A stretch of DNA of 64,000 nucleotides from positions 1-64,000 of the forward strand of contig CAIJOA010000026.1 in assembly GCA_903822185.1 (NCBI GenBank). The letters run 5' to 3'. The notes below the pieces were generated by a model. It made no database searches. It had not been told where the DNA came from and saw nothing but the letters and a program-made list of their open reading frames with translations. Made by a program: the position numbers and the translations under genes. The stretch comes from an uncultured Rhodospirillales bacterium. GTDB taxonomy: Bacteria; Pseudomonadota; Alphaproteobacteria; ATCC43930; CGMCC-115725. Below, in pieces: positions 52,404-59,690 of the stretch; position 1 is the first letter of the stretch; each line of letters opens with the position of its first letter.

Positions 52404-52796
52404 TCAGGCGTAGCGGCGGGCCGTGCGAGCGGCCCGCTCATTCGCCGCCTCAACAGATTTCGGGCGATAAGCCCCGGCACGCGGCGCAACGCCGATGAGT
52501 TCGAGCGGCGTTTCCGGCAGATCTTCGTAGCGTTCCATTTGTCCACGGGCGCGCAGGCGATGCCACGGTCCCAGTGTGAAGACGCCGACGACACAGCCGA
52601 TCACGACGCCCCACAGGGTAGCGACGGCCATGATGATTTCTTTCGCGCCGGACCCCGGCGGATAGATCGCCGCCAGCGGCGCCGTTGCAACGATCAACAG
52701 CAGGACCACGACGGCGCCGGTGAACACCGAGAGCAGCGTGAACATTGCATAGACGAGCAAATCGCCGAACGATGAAGAGGAGGAATGATGGCTCAT
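52404..52796 (-). CDS. hypothetical membrane protein (130 aa)
   Basis: Starts MSHHSSSSSFGDLLVYAMFT. Two hydrophobic helices (~residues 12-38, LLVYAMFTLLSVFTGAVVVL, and ~50-75, IIMAVATLWGVVIGCVVGVF) connected by a short loop, followed by a basic, Arg-rich soluble tail (RARGQMERYEDLPETPLELI). No family was recognised. The serine/histidine-rich N-terminus is unusual. Upstream lies a 259-bp spacer, AT-rich in the middle with repeated GTTAAC/TTAACGTTAA elements, probably its promoter region. Confidence 0.7.
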   Translation of the reverse strand: MSHHSSSSSFGDLLVYAMFTLLSVFTGAVVVLLLIVATAPLAAIYPPGSGAKEIIMAVATLWGVVIGCVVGVFTLGPWHRLRARGQMERYEDLPETPLELIGVAPRAGAYRPKSVEAANERAARTARRYA

Positions 52797-53055
52797 GATA
52801 TCGCGTCCTGATTGCCGCGCCCGCAGGCGAAAACCGCATTAAGGTTACCGCGACATAAGAAGACGAAATTTTCGGGATATCAAGAAAAATATAGTTAAAA
52901 CAAAGAGTTAACGTAATAGTTTGTCAAAGAATCATGGTTAACGTTAAGGACTCGTCGGAATATTTGGCGAACGGCGCAAGTAACCGTTTCCAGATTCGCG
53001 AAGAAGCTGGAACGAAGGAAACGGAAAGACTTTGAGCAAGAGACGAACGACGGCC

Positions 53056-54177
53056 TCAGCGGCCGCCGTAACCGTCATCCGAGAGATTGAGCAGCGGAAA
53101 CGCGCTGTGAACATGCGGCACAGTGAAGGATTGTGCCGTCGCGACATAAGACTTGTTGAGTTCGGCAAAGCCGGTGACGCCGAGAAGCGCGAGACAGGTT
53201 TTGATTTCCTGCTCGAGAATTTCGAGGACGCGGGCAACGCCCGGGCCGCCCGCCGCGGCGAGGCCGTATAAATAGAGTCGGCCGATCGCGACGGTGTTCG
53301 CGCCGAGCGCGATGGCCTTCACGACATCGGAGCCGCGATAGAAGCCGCCATCGATGATGATCTGCGCCCGGCCGGCCACCGCATCGACCACTTCCGGCAG
53401 GATATCGAGCGTGCCGCGCACATGATCGAGCTGACGGCCGCCGTGATTGGTGATGTAGATGCCTTCAACACCATGCTCGCAGGCAATGGCGGCGTCTTCC
53501 CCGGTTTGGATGCCTTTAAGAATCAGCGGCAGCTTATGACCGTGCTTGTCCTTGAAGCGCTTCACTTCGTTCCAGGACAAAGACTGCTGACGATAATCGC
53601 CGCCATCATCGATGATCGAGCGATTGGAAACACGGCGCGCGATATCGCGCTCGCGGCGGCCGTAAAAGGCGCTATCGACCGTGTAGCAAAAGGCTTCGAA
53701 ACCGGCATCGACGGCGCGGGCTACAACCTCGTCGGTCGCCGTATCCTGGCCGCGACGGTAGAGCTGAAAGAATTTGCGGCCCGTGGAGGCTTTCGCCGTC
53801 GCCTCGAGGCCCGGATCGCTGACCGAACTGAGCATTTGCGTGATGCCGAATTGACCGGCGGCGCGCGCAACCGGGGCCGCGCCTTCGGGATCGAGCCGTT
53901 CGAGACCGCCGACCGGCGCCAGCATCACGGGAAGACGTGACGGCTTGCCCATGACAACGCCCGAACATTCGACGCCCGAGATATCGCGCAGCACGCGCGG
54001 CCGAAAGGCGATCGAATCGATCGCATAGCGGTTCCGTTTGAGGGTGGTTTCGGTTTCGGCAGCGCCGATAACATAATCCCAGCGCTCGGCAGTCAGGCGT
54101 TGCTTCGCCGCTTTGATAAATTCATGCAGCGTCTGGAATTTGCCTTCGAGTCCGCTCGAATTCGGCTTGTCGCTCAT
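53056..54177 (-). CDS. FMN-dependent 2-hydroxy acid oxidase/dehydrogenase
   Basis: 373 residues, (S)-2-hydroxy acid oxidase family (lactate, glycolate, mandelate enzymes). FMN TIM barrel with VMLAPVGGLERLDPEGAAPV, SFDEV-type phosphate loops, the active-site GIYITNHGGRQLDHVRGTLD (His and Arg for substrate) and the FMN-binding IDGGFYRGSDVVKAIALGAN. LldD-like, but lactate as substrate is not established. In the same leftward direction as the cupin gene, 82 nt downstream of it. No dedicated regulator nearby. Confidence 0.9.
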   Translation of the reverse strand: MSDKPNSSGLEGKFQTLHEFIKAAKQRLTAERWDYVIGAAETETTLKRNRYAIDSIAFRPRVLRDISGVECSGVVMGKPSRLPVMLAPVGGLERLDPEGAAPVARAAGQFGITQMLSSVSDPGLEATAKASTGRKFFQLYRRGQDTATDEVVARAVDAGFEAFCYTVDSAFYGRRERDIARRVSNRSIIDDGGDYRQQSLSWNEVKRFKDKHGHKLPLILKGIQTGEDAAIACEHGVEGIYITNHGGRQLDHVRGTLDILPEVVDAVAGRAQIIIDGGFYRGSDVVKAIALGANTVAIGRLYLYGLAAAGGPGVARVLEILEQEIKTCLALLGVTGFAELNKSYVATAQSFTVPHVHSAFPLLNLSDDGYGGR

Positions 54178-54259
54178 GATCCTGCCCTCCCCGGTCGCGT
54201 TATGACGTCACCCTAGCGAAGTGCGGCGCGGCGGAACAGTCCGCCGCACCGCCCGTTTT

Positions 54260-54736
54260 TCAACCGTTCGCTTTAAGGGTTTTGCCGCCCGCTTCGACCG
54301 ACTTCGCGTAAATCAGCGAGAAGGCAATGACGCAGGGTTCGGTACCATTATTGATCCAGTTATGGATCGTGCCGCGCTGCACGAGCACGTCACCCGCCTT
54401 CAGATGAACGACCGCGCCGTCGATATCCATGTCGATTTCGCCGGACATCACGACCGCGTAATCGATGGTATCGGTGCGATGATTGCGCGGCGTCACGCCC
54501 GGATCGAAACGGACGATGCGAAAGACCGTGCCGTTTTCGAGCATCGTGTGCGTCTTGCGCTGCGACTCGTCTTCCGAGCCGTCGTTATTCACCGGCCAGC
54601 CTTCGCTGGTCCAGACCACGCAGGCGGTCGCGCCCGGACGACCCTGCGAAACCTCTTTGCCGATTTCGTCATACAGCACGATCGCCTTACCGTTGCTGTC
54701 ATGGCCCGTGACCACACGCCTAATTTTCAGATCCAT
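54260..54736 (-). CDS. cupin-domain protein (158 aa)
   Basis: From MDLKIRRVVTGHDSNGKAIV, with GGGAGAG before the ATG; longer in-frame sequence upstream is antisense to the ABC permease. The conserved cupin-2 domain is in the last ~70 residues: NHRTDTIDYAVVMSGEIDMD, GAVVHLKAGDVLVQRGTIHN and WINNGTEPCVIAFSLIYAKS, with metal-ligand candidates His in the first motif and RGTIHNW. Its shape resembles cupins of aromatic or uronate catabolism. Probably co-transcribed with the downstream 2-hydroxy acid oxidase. Confidence 0.85.
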   Translation of the reverse strand: MDLKIRRVVTGHDSNGKAIVLYDEIGKEVSQGRPGATACVVWTSEGWPVNNDGSEDESQRKTHTMLENGTVFRIVRFDPGVTPRNHRTDTIDYAVVMSGEIDMDIDGAVVHLKAGDVLVQRGTIHNWINNGTEPCVIAFSLIYAKSVEAGGKTLKANG

Positions 54737-54859
54737 CTTGCTCTCCCTATTTTTGGCGACGCGCCAATACCCCCATCTATTTTCGCCAGGGTACCGTTCG
54801 TCAAGGATTCGATCTTCGCGCAGGTTGGATGCTAGATTGCCGCGGTCAGGGGAGTTCCA

Positions 54860-55708
54860 TTGGAAAAGCCGAATCAACCCGCCGGATCGCTGCCGCCCGT
54901 CGCGGCAGAGGCCGACAGCAGCGAGGTCGCCGTTCCGCGCAATTGGCGCGGGATAACCCGGCCGCTGACGACGCTTGTCATCATTTTGATCGGCTGGGAA
55001 GTGATTGGCCGGTACGTCCTGACCAACCCCCTGTTCTTCGCGCCGTTGTCCGAGGTCGCCGAAGCCGCCGTGCAGCTTTGGTCCACCGGCGAGTTGCAAA
55101 AACATATCTGGGTCAGCTTCAGCGAATTGATGCAGGGCACCTTTGCCGCCATCGTCTTCGGCATCGCCGCCGGCGTCGGCATCGGCATCAGCCAGCGCGT
55201 CCGCGATTACACCGAGATATACATCACCGCGCTCTATGCGACGCCGTTGGTCGCGGTGACGCCGCTTCTTATTCTGTGGCTGGGCATCGGCGTATTCTCG
55301 AAAGCTGCCGTGGTCTTTCTGACCGCCGTGTTTCCGATCCTGATCAACACCGCCGCCGGCATCCGCTCGACCGATCCGCTGTTGATCGAGGTTGCGCGCA
55401 GCTTTTGCGGCACGCGATCCCAGATCATCACTAAGGTGATGCTGCCTGCCGCCGTCCCGTTCATGCTGACCGGCATCCGGCTGGGCATCGGCCGCGGCAT
55501 CGTCGGCGTCGTGGTCGGTGAGCTGTTCGGCGCGCGCGCGGGTCTCGGCTATCTCATCTTTACCTCGGGTCAGACCTTCGAAGTGCCGGCCTTGTTCGTC
55601 GGCATCCTCGCCCTTGCGGCGATGGGCGTCGGGCTGACCTTCGCGGCGCAACTGGTCGAACGCTATGCGCTGCGCTGGCGCCGTTCGACGGAGATGGACG
55701 GGTCATGA
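54860..55708 (+). CDS. ABC transporter permease, nitrate/sulfonate/taurine type
   Basis: 282 residues, TTG start with CAGGGGAG 6 nt upstream. Six TM helices, with the conserved EAA loop LIEVARSFCGTRSQIITKVM at ~residues 175-195. VGELFGARAGLGYLIFTSGQ is typical of SsuC/TauC-type permeases. Overlaps the ATPase gene by 4 bp. A substrate-binding protein, always needed, is absent from the window. The neighbouring divergent cupin and hydroxy acid oxidase suggest an organic acid or sulfonate substrate, but that is only context. Confidence 0.9.
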   Translation: MEKPNQPAGSLPPVAAEADSSEVAVPRNWRGITRPLTTLVIILIGWEVIGRYVLTNPLFFAPLSEVAEAAVQLWSTGELQKHIWVSFSELMQGTFAAIVFGIAAGVGIGISQRVRDYTEIYITALYATPLVAVTPLLILWLGIGVFSKAAVVFLTAVFPILINTAAGIRSTDPLLIEVARSFCGTRSQIITKVMLPAAVPFMLTGIRLGIGRGIVGVVVGELFGARAGLGYLIFTSGQTFEVPALFVGILALAAMGVGLTFAAQLVERYALRWRRSTEMDGS

Positions 55709-56481
55709 CCGAACTCAAGACAGGCGTACGCCCGGCGACCGTCAGCGTCGAACATCTGGAAATGGTCTTCACCGCCCGCGGGCGGCGACAGAAAGCGCTC
55801 GAAGACATCAATCTGACGATCGCGCCCGGCGAGTTCTTCGTCATCGTCGGCCCGTCGGGTTGCGGCAAAACGACATTGCTGCGAATTCTCCAGGGCCTCG
55901 CCCATCCGACCGGCGGGCGAGCCCTGATCGGCGACCGCGAAGTCACCGGCCCCGGCATCGATCGCGGCTTTGTCTTCCAGCAAGACGCGCTCTATCCCTG
56001 GCGCAACGTGACGCGGAACGTCGCCTTCGGCCTCGAGCTGCAAGGCATCACCAAAGCAGACGCTGCCAAGCGCACGCAGGAAATGATCGAGCTGGTCGGG
56101 CTGACGGGCTTCGAGACATATTATCCGCACGAGTTGTCGGGCGGCATGCGGCAGCGCGTCAATCTGGCCCGCGCCCTCGCCATCGCCCCGGCGATTCTGC
56201 TGATGGACGAACCCTTCGCCGCGCTTGACGCCCTTACACGCGAAAGCATGCAGCGGGAATTGCTGCGCATCGCCGCCGCCGCCGGCACGACCATCGTCTT
56301 TATTACCCATCAGATCGATGAAGCGATTCTGCTGGGCGATCGCGTCGCGGTGTTTTCGCCGCGTCCCGGCCGGGTGCGCGAGATCATTTCGATCGATCTG
56401 CCGCGCCCGCGCCCCGAAAGCGTGAAGCAGAGCCCGGAATTCCAGGCTTATGTCGGGCATATCAGCGCCCTGATCGGCTGA
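55705..56481 (+). CDS. ABC transporter ATPase, nitrate/sulfonate/taurine type
   Basis: 258 residues with Walker A IVGPSGCGKTTLLRILQGLA, Q-loop FVFQQDALYPWRNV, signature ELSGGMRQRVNLARALAIAP and Walker B ILLMDEPFAALDALTRESM, then the switch FITHQIDEAILLGDR. Belongs to the SsuB/TauB/NrtD group. It begins at ATG 55705, overlapping the permease stop. A perfect 12-bp hairpin follows 6 nt after the stop and can terminate both this gene and convergent pstS. Confidence 0.94.
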   Translation: MTELKTGVRPATVSVEHLEMVFTARGRRQKALEDINLTIAPGEFFVIVGPSGCGKTTLLRILQGLAHPTGGRALIGDREVTGPGIDRGFVFQQDALYPWRNVTRNVAFGLELQGITKADAAKRTQEMIELVGLTGFETYYPHELSGGMRQRVNLARALAIAPAILLMDEPFAALDALTRESMQRELLRIAAAAGTTIVFITHQIDEAILLGDRVAVFSPRPGRVREIISIDLPRPRPESVKQSPEFQAYVGHISALIG

Positions 56482-56487
56482 TAAAAA

Positions 56488-56513
56488 AACGGCGCAGCCG
56501 AGGCTGCGCCGTT
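56488..56513. terminator. terminator between ABC ATPase and pstS (perfect hairpin with T-tract)
   Basis: AACGGCGCAGCC-GA-GGCTGCGCCGTT is a perfect 12-bp stem. On the minus strand a T run (GTTTTTTTAT) follows directly, so it is a textbook intrinsic terminator for pstS; the A run on the plus strand gives a weaker signal for the ABC operon. Confidence 0.92.
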
Positions 56514-56547
56514 CTCATTCGTCGAGAAGAAAGACTTACGCGTTAGG

Positions 56548-57603
56548 TCAATTCCAAACCGACTTGCCGCTCGCGTCTTTGATTTCCTTCTTCCAGCTGT
56601 CCTGGATCACCGGAACAACCGCGGCCGGCATCGCGACGTAAGCGAGCGGGTCGGCCATCGGCTTGCCGTTCTTGTAGGCCCAATCGAAGAACTTCAGGAC
56701 CTGTGCCGAATTTTCGGCCTTATCGGTCTTCACCTGCATCAGCGCCCAGGTCGTGGCCGTGATCGGCCAGGAATTGTCGCCGACTTGGTCGGTGATGACG
56801 AGGTTGAAGCCCGGCGCGCTCTTCCAATCGGCATTGGCCGCGGCCGCTGCGAAAGTCTCGAGGCTCGGCATCATCGTCTTGCCGTTCTTGTTGACCAGCT
56901 TGGTGAAGGCGAGGTTGTTCTGGAGGGCGTAGGCATATTCGACATAGCCGATCGCACCCTGGGTGCGGGCCGCGAGCGCCGCGACGCCTTCGTTACCCTT
57001 GCCGCCGAGACCCGAGACCGGCCATTCGACCGCGGTATCTTCGCCGACTTTGTCGCGCCATTCCGCGCTGACCTTCGAGAGATAGTCGGTGAAGTTGAAG
57101 GTCGTGCCCGACCCGTCCGAGCGATGAACGACGGCGATATCGAGCGCCGGCAGCTTCACGCCGGGGTTGAGTTTGGCGATCGCCACGTCATCCCACTTGG
57201 TGATCTTGCCGAGATACATATTGGCGAGCGTCGCGCCATCGAGGGTCAGTTGACCCTTTTCGATGCCGGGGAGGTTCACCAGGACGACGACGCCGCCCAT
57301 GATGAACGGGAACTGGGTCAGACCGTTCTTCTGCAGGTCAGCCGCGCTGAGCGGCTTGTCGGTCGCGCCGAAATCGACGGTCTTGGCTTCGATCTGATTG
57401 ATGCCGCCGCCCGAGCCGATCGACTGGTAGTTGAGGCTGGAACCGGTTGCGGCCTTATAGCTCTCGGCCCACTTCGCGAGGATCGGATAGGCGAAGGTCG
57501 AGCCCGCGCCGGTCATTTCCGCCGCGTTGGCGGCATGCGCCGCGACAAGCCCGATGACGGCTACCGAAGCAGCCCGCAACATCGTGCGTCCCAAGTTTCT
57601 CAT
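56548..57603 (-). CDS. pstS: phosphate ABC transporter substrate-binding protein PstS
   Basis: 351 residues with a signal peptide (MRNLGRTMLRAASVAVIGLV...ANA). The mature sequence starts AEMTGAGSTFAYPILAKWAE, a PstS hallmark; phosphate-binding loops are GAGSTF, QSIGSGGGINQIEAK and HRSDGSGTTFNFTDYL. CAGGAG precedes the ATG by 7 nt. pstC, pstA, pstB and phoU are not in the window, so this is a stand-alone pstS copy. Four Pho half-sites lie 75-113 nt upstream of the start and imply PhoB control. Confidence 0.96.
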   Translation of the reverse strand: MRNLGRTMLRAASVAVIGLVAAHAANAAEMTGAGSTFAYPILAKWAESYKAATGSSLNYQSIGSGGGINQIEAKTVDFGATDKPLSAADLQKNGLTQFPFIMGGVVVLVNLPGIEKGQLTLDGATLANMYLGKITKWDDVAIAKLNPGVKLPALDIAVVHRSDGSGTTFNFTDYLSKVSAEWRDKVGEDTAVEWPVSGLGGKGNEGVAALAARTQGAIGYVEYAYALQNNLAFTKLVNKNGKTMMPSLETFAAAAANADWKSAPGFNLVITDQVGDNSWPITATTWALMQVKTDKAENSAQVLKFFDWAYKNGKPMADPLAYVAMPAAVVPVIQDSWKKEIKDASGKSVWN

Positions 57604-57677
57604 AATTTCTCCTGAATAGGTTTTTAGCAGCGCGCCCCTCGCGCGCTTTGAAGACGAATGGACCTTAGGGGGCCGGG

Positions 57678-57716
57678 GTTGCACCCATATGACAGTGGCG
57701 TTGCATATTTGTGACA
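57678..57716 (-). promoter_or_regulatory. tandem PHO boxes (four half-sites, 11-bp period) upstream of pstS
   Basis: Reading toward pstS on the minus strand: TGTCAC, then TGCAAC, TGTCAT and TGCAAC, each starting exactly 11 bp after the previous one. The PHO box consensus is two CTGTCAT-type 7-mers separated by 4 bp, that is an 11-bp period. Two adjacent boxes are therefore visible ~75 nt upstream of the pstS start. PhoB activation under phosphate limitation is the established role of such sites. Confidence 0.88.
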
Positions 57717-58107
57717 CATATCCCCGGAGGCTCCGGCCGCGCCGGTAGCGCGGATCGCCTCTCTATCCTGGTAGGAGATCGACCCGCCGGCCTCGGACGA
57801 GACTTGTAGAGGAGTCGAAATGGAATTGAGATGAAGCCGACAACAAATTCGCGGCACTTCATCGCGCCGTCGATAATCATTCAATCGATCCGCCGCCGGG
57901 CGTAAATCCACGCAGAAGAATGATCGGCGAATTTGTTTTCGACTATCGCGCTACTCGTCAACAACGCCTCGAGAGGGTGTTCGGAGTCGTTTCTCCACAC
58001 GGCCACATCTAGCCCGATGACGTTCTTGCTACACAAATTCTGGGGGTGATGGTAAATTTTAAATGCGGGCGGTGCATTGGATGGGCCGATGCAGAGCCCC
58101 TCGTTCA
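57717..58107. other. gene-poor spacer between PHO boxes and the lysine-rich peptide gene
   Basis: No supported gene. A minus-strand frame from 57881 to 58216 is antisense to the lysine-rich peptide and has no SD. The promoter of the peptide gene is expected here; TTGCTA at 58026 and TAAATT at 58053 are possible but poorly spaced elements. Confidence 0.45.
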
Positions 58108-58120
58108 GAGGAAAGCCATC

Positions 58121-58189
58121 ATGGCAGCAAAGAAAAAGGCTAAGAAGGTTGTGAAGAAGAAGAAGGCCGCGAAGAAGAAAAAGAAGTAG
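58121..58189 (+). CDS. 22-residue lysine-rich micro-protein
   Basis: An open frame of 22 codons: MAAKKKAKKVVKKKK followed by AAKKKKK. It is about 70% lysine with Ala/Val interruptions. GAGGA lies exactly 8 nt before the ATG, and two strong hairpins follow, so it reads as a complete transcription unit. The composition resembles the basic C-terminal tails of histone H1-like, AlgP-type and Hc-like bacterial nucleoid proteins, but here there is no other domain. Binding to DNA, RNA or polyphosphate is plausible and untested. It lies in the same interval as two Pho-type elements. No annotated homologue is recalled. Confidence 0.6.
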   Translation: MAAKKKAKKVVKKKKAAKKKKK

Positions 58190-58216
58190 TCTTCTTTCTT
58201 CTAGCTTTCTACCCAT

Positions 58217-58261
58217 GGTGGGGCTGCTTCCGAGTCGATAAAACTCAGAGGCAGCCCCACC
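58217..58261 (+). terminator. stem-loop after the lysine-rich peptide gene
   Basis: GGTGGGGCTGC...GCAGCCCCACC is a perfect 11-bp outer stem, with a partly paired inner GAGT/ACTC. It is followed by AACCTTTTGG. It lies 28 nt after the TAG of the peptide gene and probably works with the next hairpin. Confidence 0.8.
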
Positions 58262-58271
58262 AACCTTTTGG

Positions 58272-58298
58272 AGCCTCGTTTTTCTTCAAAACGAGGCT
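58272..58298 (+). terminator. intrinsic terminator, second hairpin
   Basis: AGCCTCGTTTT-TCTTC-AAAACGAGGCT is a perfect 11-bp stem, followed by AAATTTTTGCC. A classical Rho-independent terminator for the transcript with the lysine-rich peptide. Confidence 0.88.
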
Positions 58299-58348
58299 AA
58301 ATTTTTGCCTTGAAATCCTGGCTCGAAATCGGCTGCGACCGTCCAATT

Positions 58349-58366
58349 TTGACAGTGCTGTGACAG
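58349..58366 (-). promoter_or_regulatory. PHO-box-like element, unassigned target
   Basis: On the minus strand it reads CTGTCAC-AGCA-CTGTCAA, two 7-mers 11 bp apart, close to the CTGTCAT-N4-CTGTCAT consensus. No gene lies immediately downstream on either strand. On the plus strand a terminator-ended interval follows (58375-58442). Confidence 0.55.
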
Positions 58367-58419
58367 CCCTGTGCGGTATCGGTTTAGCAACACTTCAATC
58401 ATCGTGACCGCGCCGAAAG

Positions 58420-58442
58420 CCGCATGAATATGCGGGTTTTTT
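58420..58442 (+). terminator. intrinsic terminator without an obvious gene
   Basis: CCGCAT-GAAT-ATGCGG plus GTTTTTT gives a 6-bp stem and a T6 tail. No open frame ends here, so it may end a short non-coding RNA from the preceding ~60-130 nt. Confidence 0.75.
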
Positions 58443-59163
58443 AATCACGGCTTTCTTTATCCATTGATATTGAAACATCGACGCATATTGCACCACGCAA
58501 TACGCCTGACGTCTCCTCCATCGCACCCGATGCACGGCGCAATGAGGATGATCGACTCATTAAGGCGATCGCATCCTGCTGCATGTGAATGACGAACCTC
58601 GCGATCGCAATCGAGCCCACGACGCCGGCAACAGCACCGTCGCTTCGTCGCGCCATCGGATCGTCGGCGTCCCGCCGCGCCGCTTCTAGATCATCGCGCG
58701 CGACGAAAAACGATCGCGCGACGGATCACGCGATCCTATTTTTGAATCGCACCGCGCGGCGGCGTGTTTCCCCCGATTTTCGCGACTCGCGGGGGAAATT
58801 GGATTTTCGGACCCGCGAATGCGATCCGCGGATCGGCGCGTGAGCGTCATCGCATGCGCGTCGATCGATGCGATGCGTCACCCCAACGACGCTCGCTACC
58901 GCCGAGTTTGGAAACCGCAACGCTATCGGACTGAAGTTGCGTGATCGCGCACGCTGCTGCGATCGCTCTTGTTTGGATTTACGAAAGCCGTGTGCGTCAT
59001 CACGCGCGATGTCGGACATCGTCTTCGCGGCGCCCGTAGAGGTGTGATCGTTATGCAACAGTACGAACTACGCGTGAAATCGAATTCGATGATGCGGCGG
59101 CGCGATGAAGAATGCGAAGAGTCGATGCGGCGGTCGTCGCAGCGCGCCACATATATAAAGAGA
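58443..59163. other. ~720-bp region without recognisable genes
   Basis: Short frames of 60-100 codons exist on both strands but are Arg/Ser-rich and lack SD sites. A 9-bp hairpin TTTCCCCCG...CGGGGGAAA is at 58767-58798. Short palindromes such as GCGATCGC and TCGATCGA are common. No tRNA, RNase P, SRP or tmRNA motif was found. Confidence 0.5.
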
Positions 59164-59193
59164 AAGGCCCGCCGTGATATCACGGCGGGCCTT
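59164..59193 (-). terminator. perfect 30-bp palindrome after rpmB
   Basis: AAGGCCCGCCGTGATATCAC followed by GGCGGGCCTT is self-complementary over 30 bp. In the rpmB direction it is followed by TCTCTTTATATAT, giving an intrinsic terminator about 47 nt after the rpmB stop. Confidence 0.85.
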
Positions 59194-59212
59194 AGTCGGA
59201 AATTTTTAGAAG

Positions 59213-59232
59213 GCGGCTCGGAAACGAGCCGC
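59213..59232 (-). terminator. hairpin just downstream of the rpmB stop
   Basis: GCGGCTCG-GAAA-CGAGCCGC, an 8-bp stem with a tetraloop, 8 nt after the rpmB stop codon on the minus strand. It probably stabilises the 3' end or forms a tandem terminator with the 30-bp palindrome. Confidence 0.7.
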
Positions 59233-59239
59233 GATTTCT

Positions 59240-59542
59240 TTAGGCGTGCGCGGCTTCGCGTTTTGCCTTCGCGTTTTCGACGCGGCGCTTCAAGCGGCGC
59301 GCATCGACCGAGAGTTTCGCATCCGACGTGCTCAGCAGATAGCTGTCGAGGCCGCCATTATGCTCGATGGTGCGGATGGCATTGGTCGTCAGACGCATCG
59401 GCACGGCAAAGCCGAGAATGTCGGAGAGGACCGCAGTGCGCTGCAGGTTCGGCAGAAAGCGCCGTTTGGTTTTGTTGTTGGCGTGGCTGACATTGTTGCC
59501 AACTTGAACGCCTTTACCCGTGATGCTGCAACGCCGCGACAT
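59240..59542 (-). CDS. rpmB: 50S ribosomal protein L28
   Basis: 100 residues from [20 protein letters not shown], the family start; two upstream codons (MI) are also open. [15 protein letters not shown] and the basic C-terminus [20 protein letters not shown] are typical of alphaproteobacterial L28 (~97-100 aa). It is a single gene with a tandem hairpin terminator downstream and an Atm1-type exporter gene upstream on the same strand after ~150 bp. Confidence 0.96.
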   Translation of the reverse strand: MSRRCSITGKGVQVGNNVSHANNKTKRRFLPNLQRTAVLSDILGFAVPMRLTTNAIRTIEHNGGLDSYLLSTSDAKLSVDARRLKRRVENAKAKREAAHA

Positions 59543-59690
59543 GATCAATCCTCGTTTTCGGAACGCGGTTTTTTAATGGAAACCGCTGAAATGGTCAAGC
59601 CAAAGCGCCCGATTGGGCATCTTTACCTTCGTTAGACCGCCAAGATTGGCGCAAAACGGTGCCCGCCGGGTGCCAAACCCGGCTTTGACC

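Noticed and set aside
52850-52950. CtrA sites (TTAA-N7-TTAA) in the AT-rich spacer
   Set aside because: Several TTAA elements occur, but none has the required 7-bp spacing.
54737-55651. Longer N-terminus for the cupin gene (463 codons in total)
   Set aside because: The extension is antisense to the ABC permease, and the ATG at 54736 has its own good SD and family start.
57881-58216. 111-codon minus-strand frame over the lysine-rich peptide gene
   Set aside because: The Leu-rich start is just the complement of lysine codons. No SD precedes it. The plus-strand unit has SD and terminators.
58589-58843. 84-codon frame in the gene-poor region
   Set aside because: Ser/Arg-rich, no SD, no similarity recalled.
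58549-58965. Apparent cluster of GATC and CGATCG sites
   Set aside because: 13 sites in ~420 bp seemed dense, but GATC is frequent across this genome; the excess is about two-fold by eye and could be chance.
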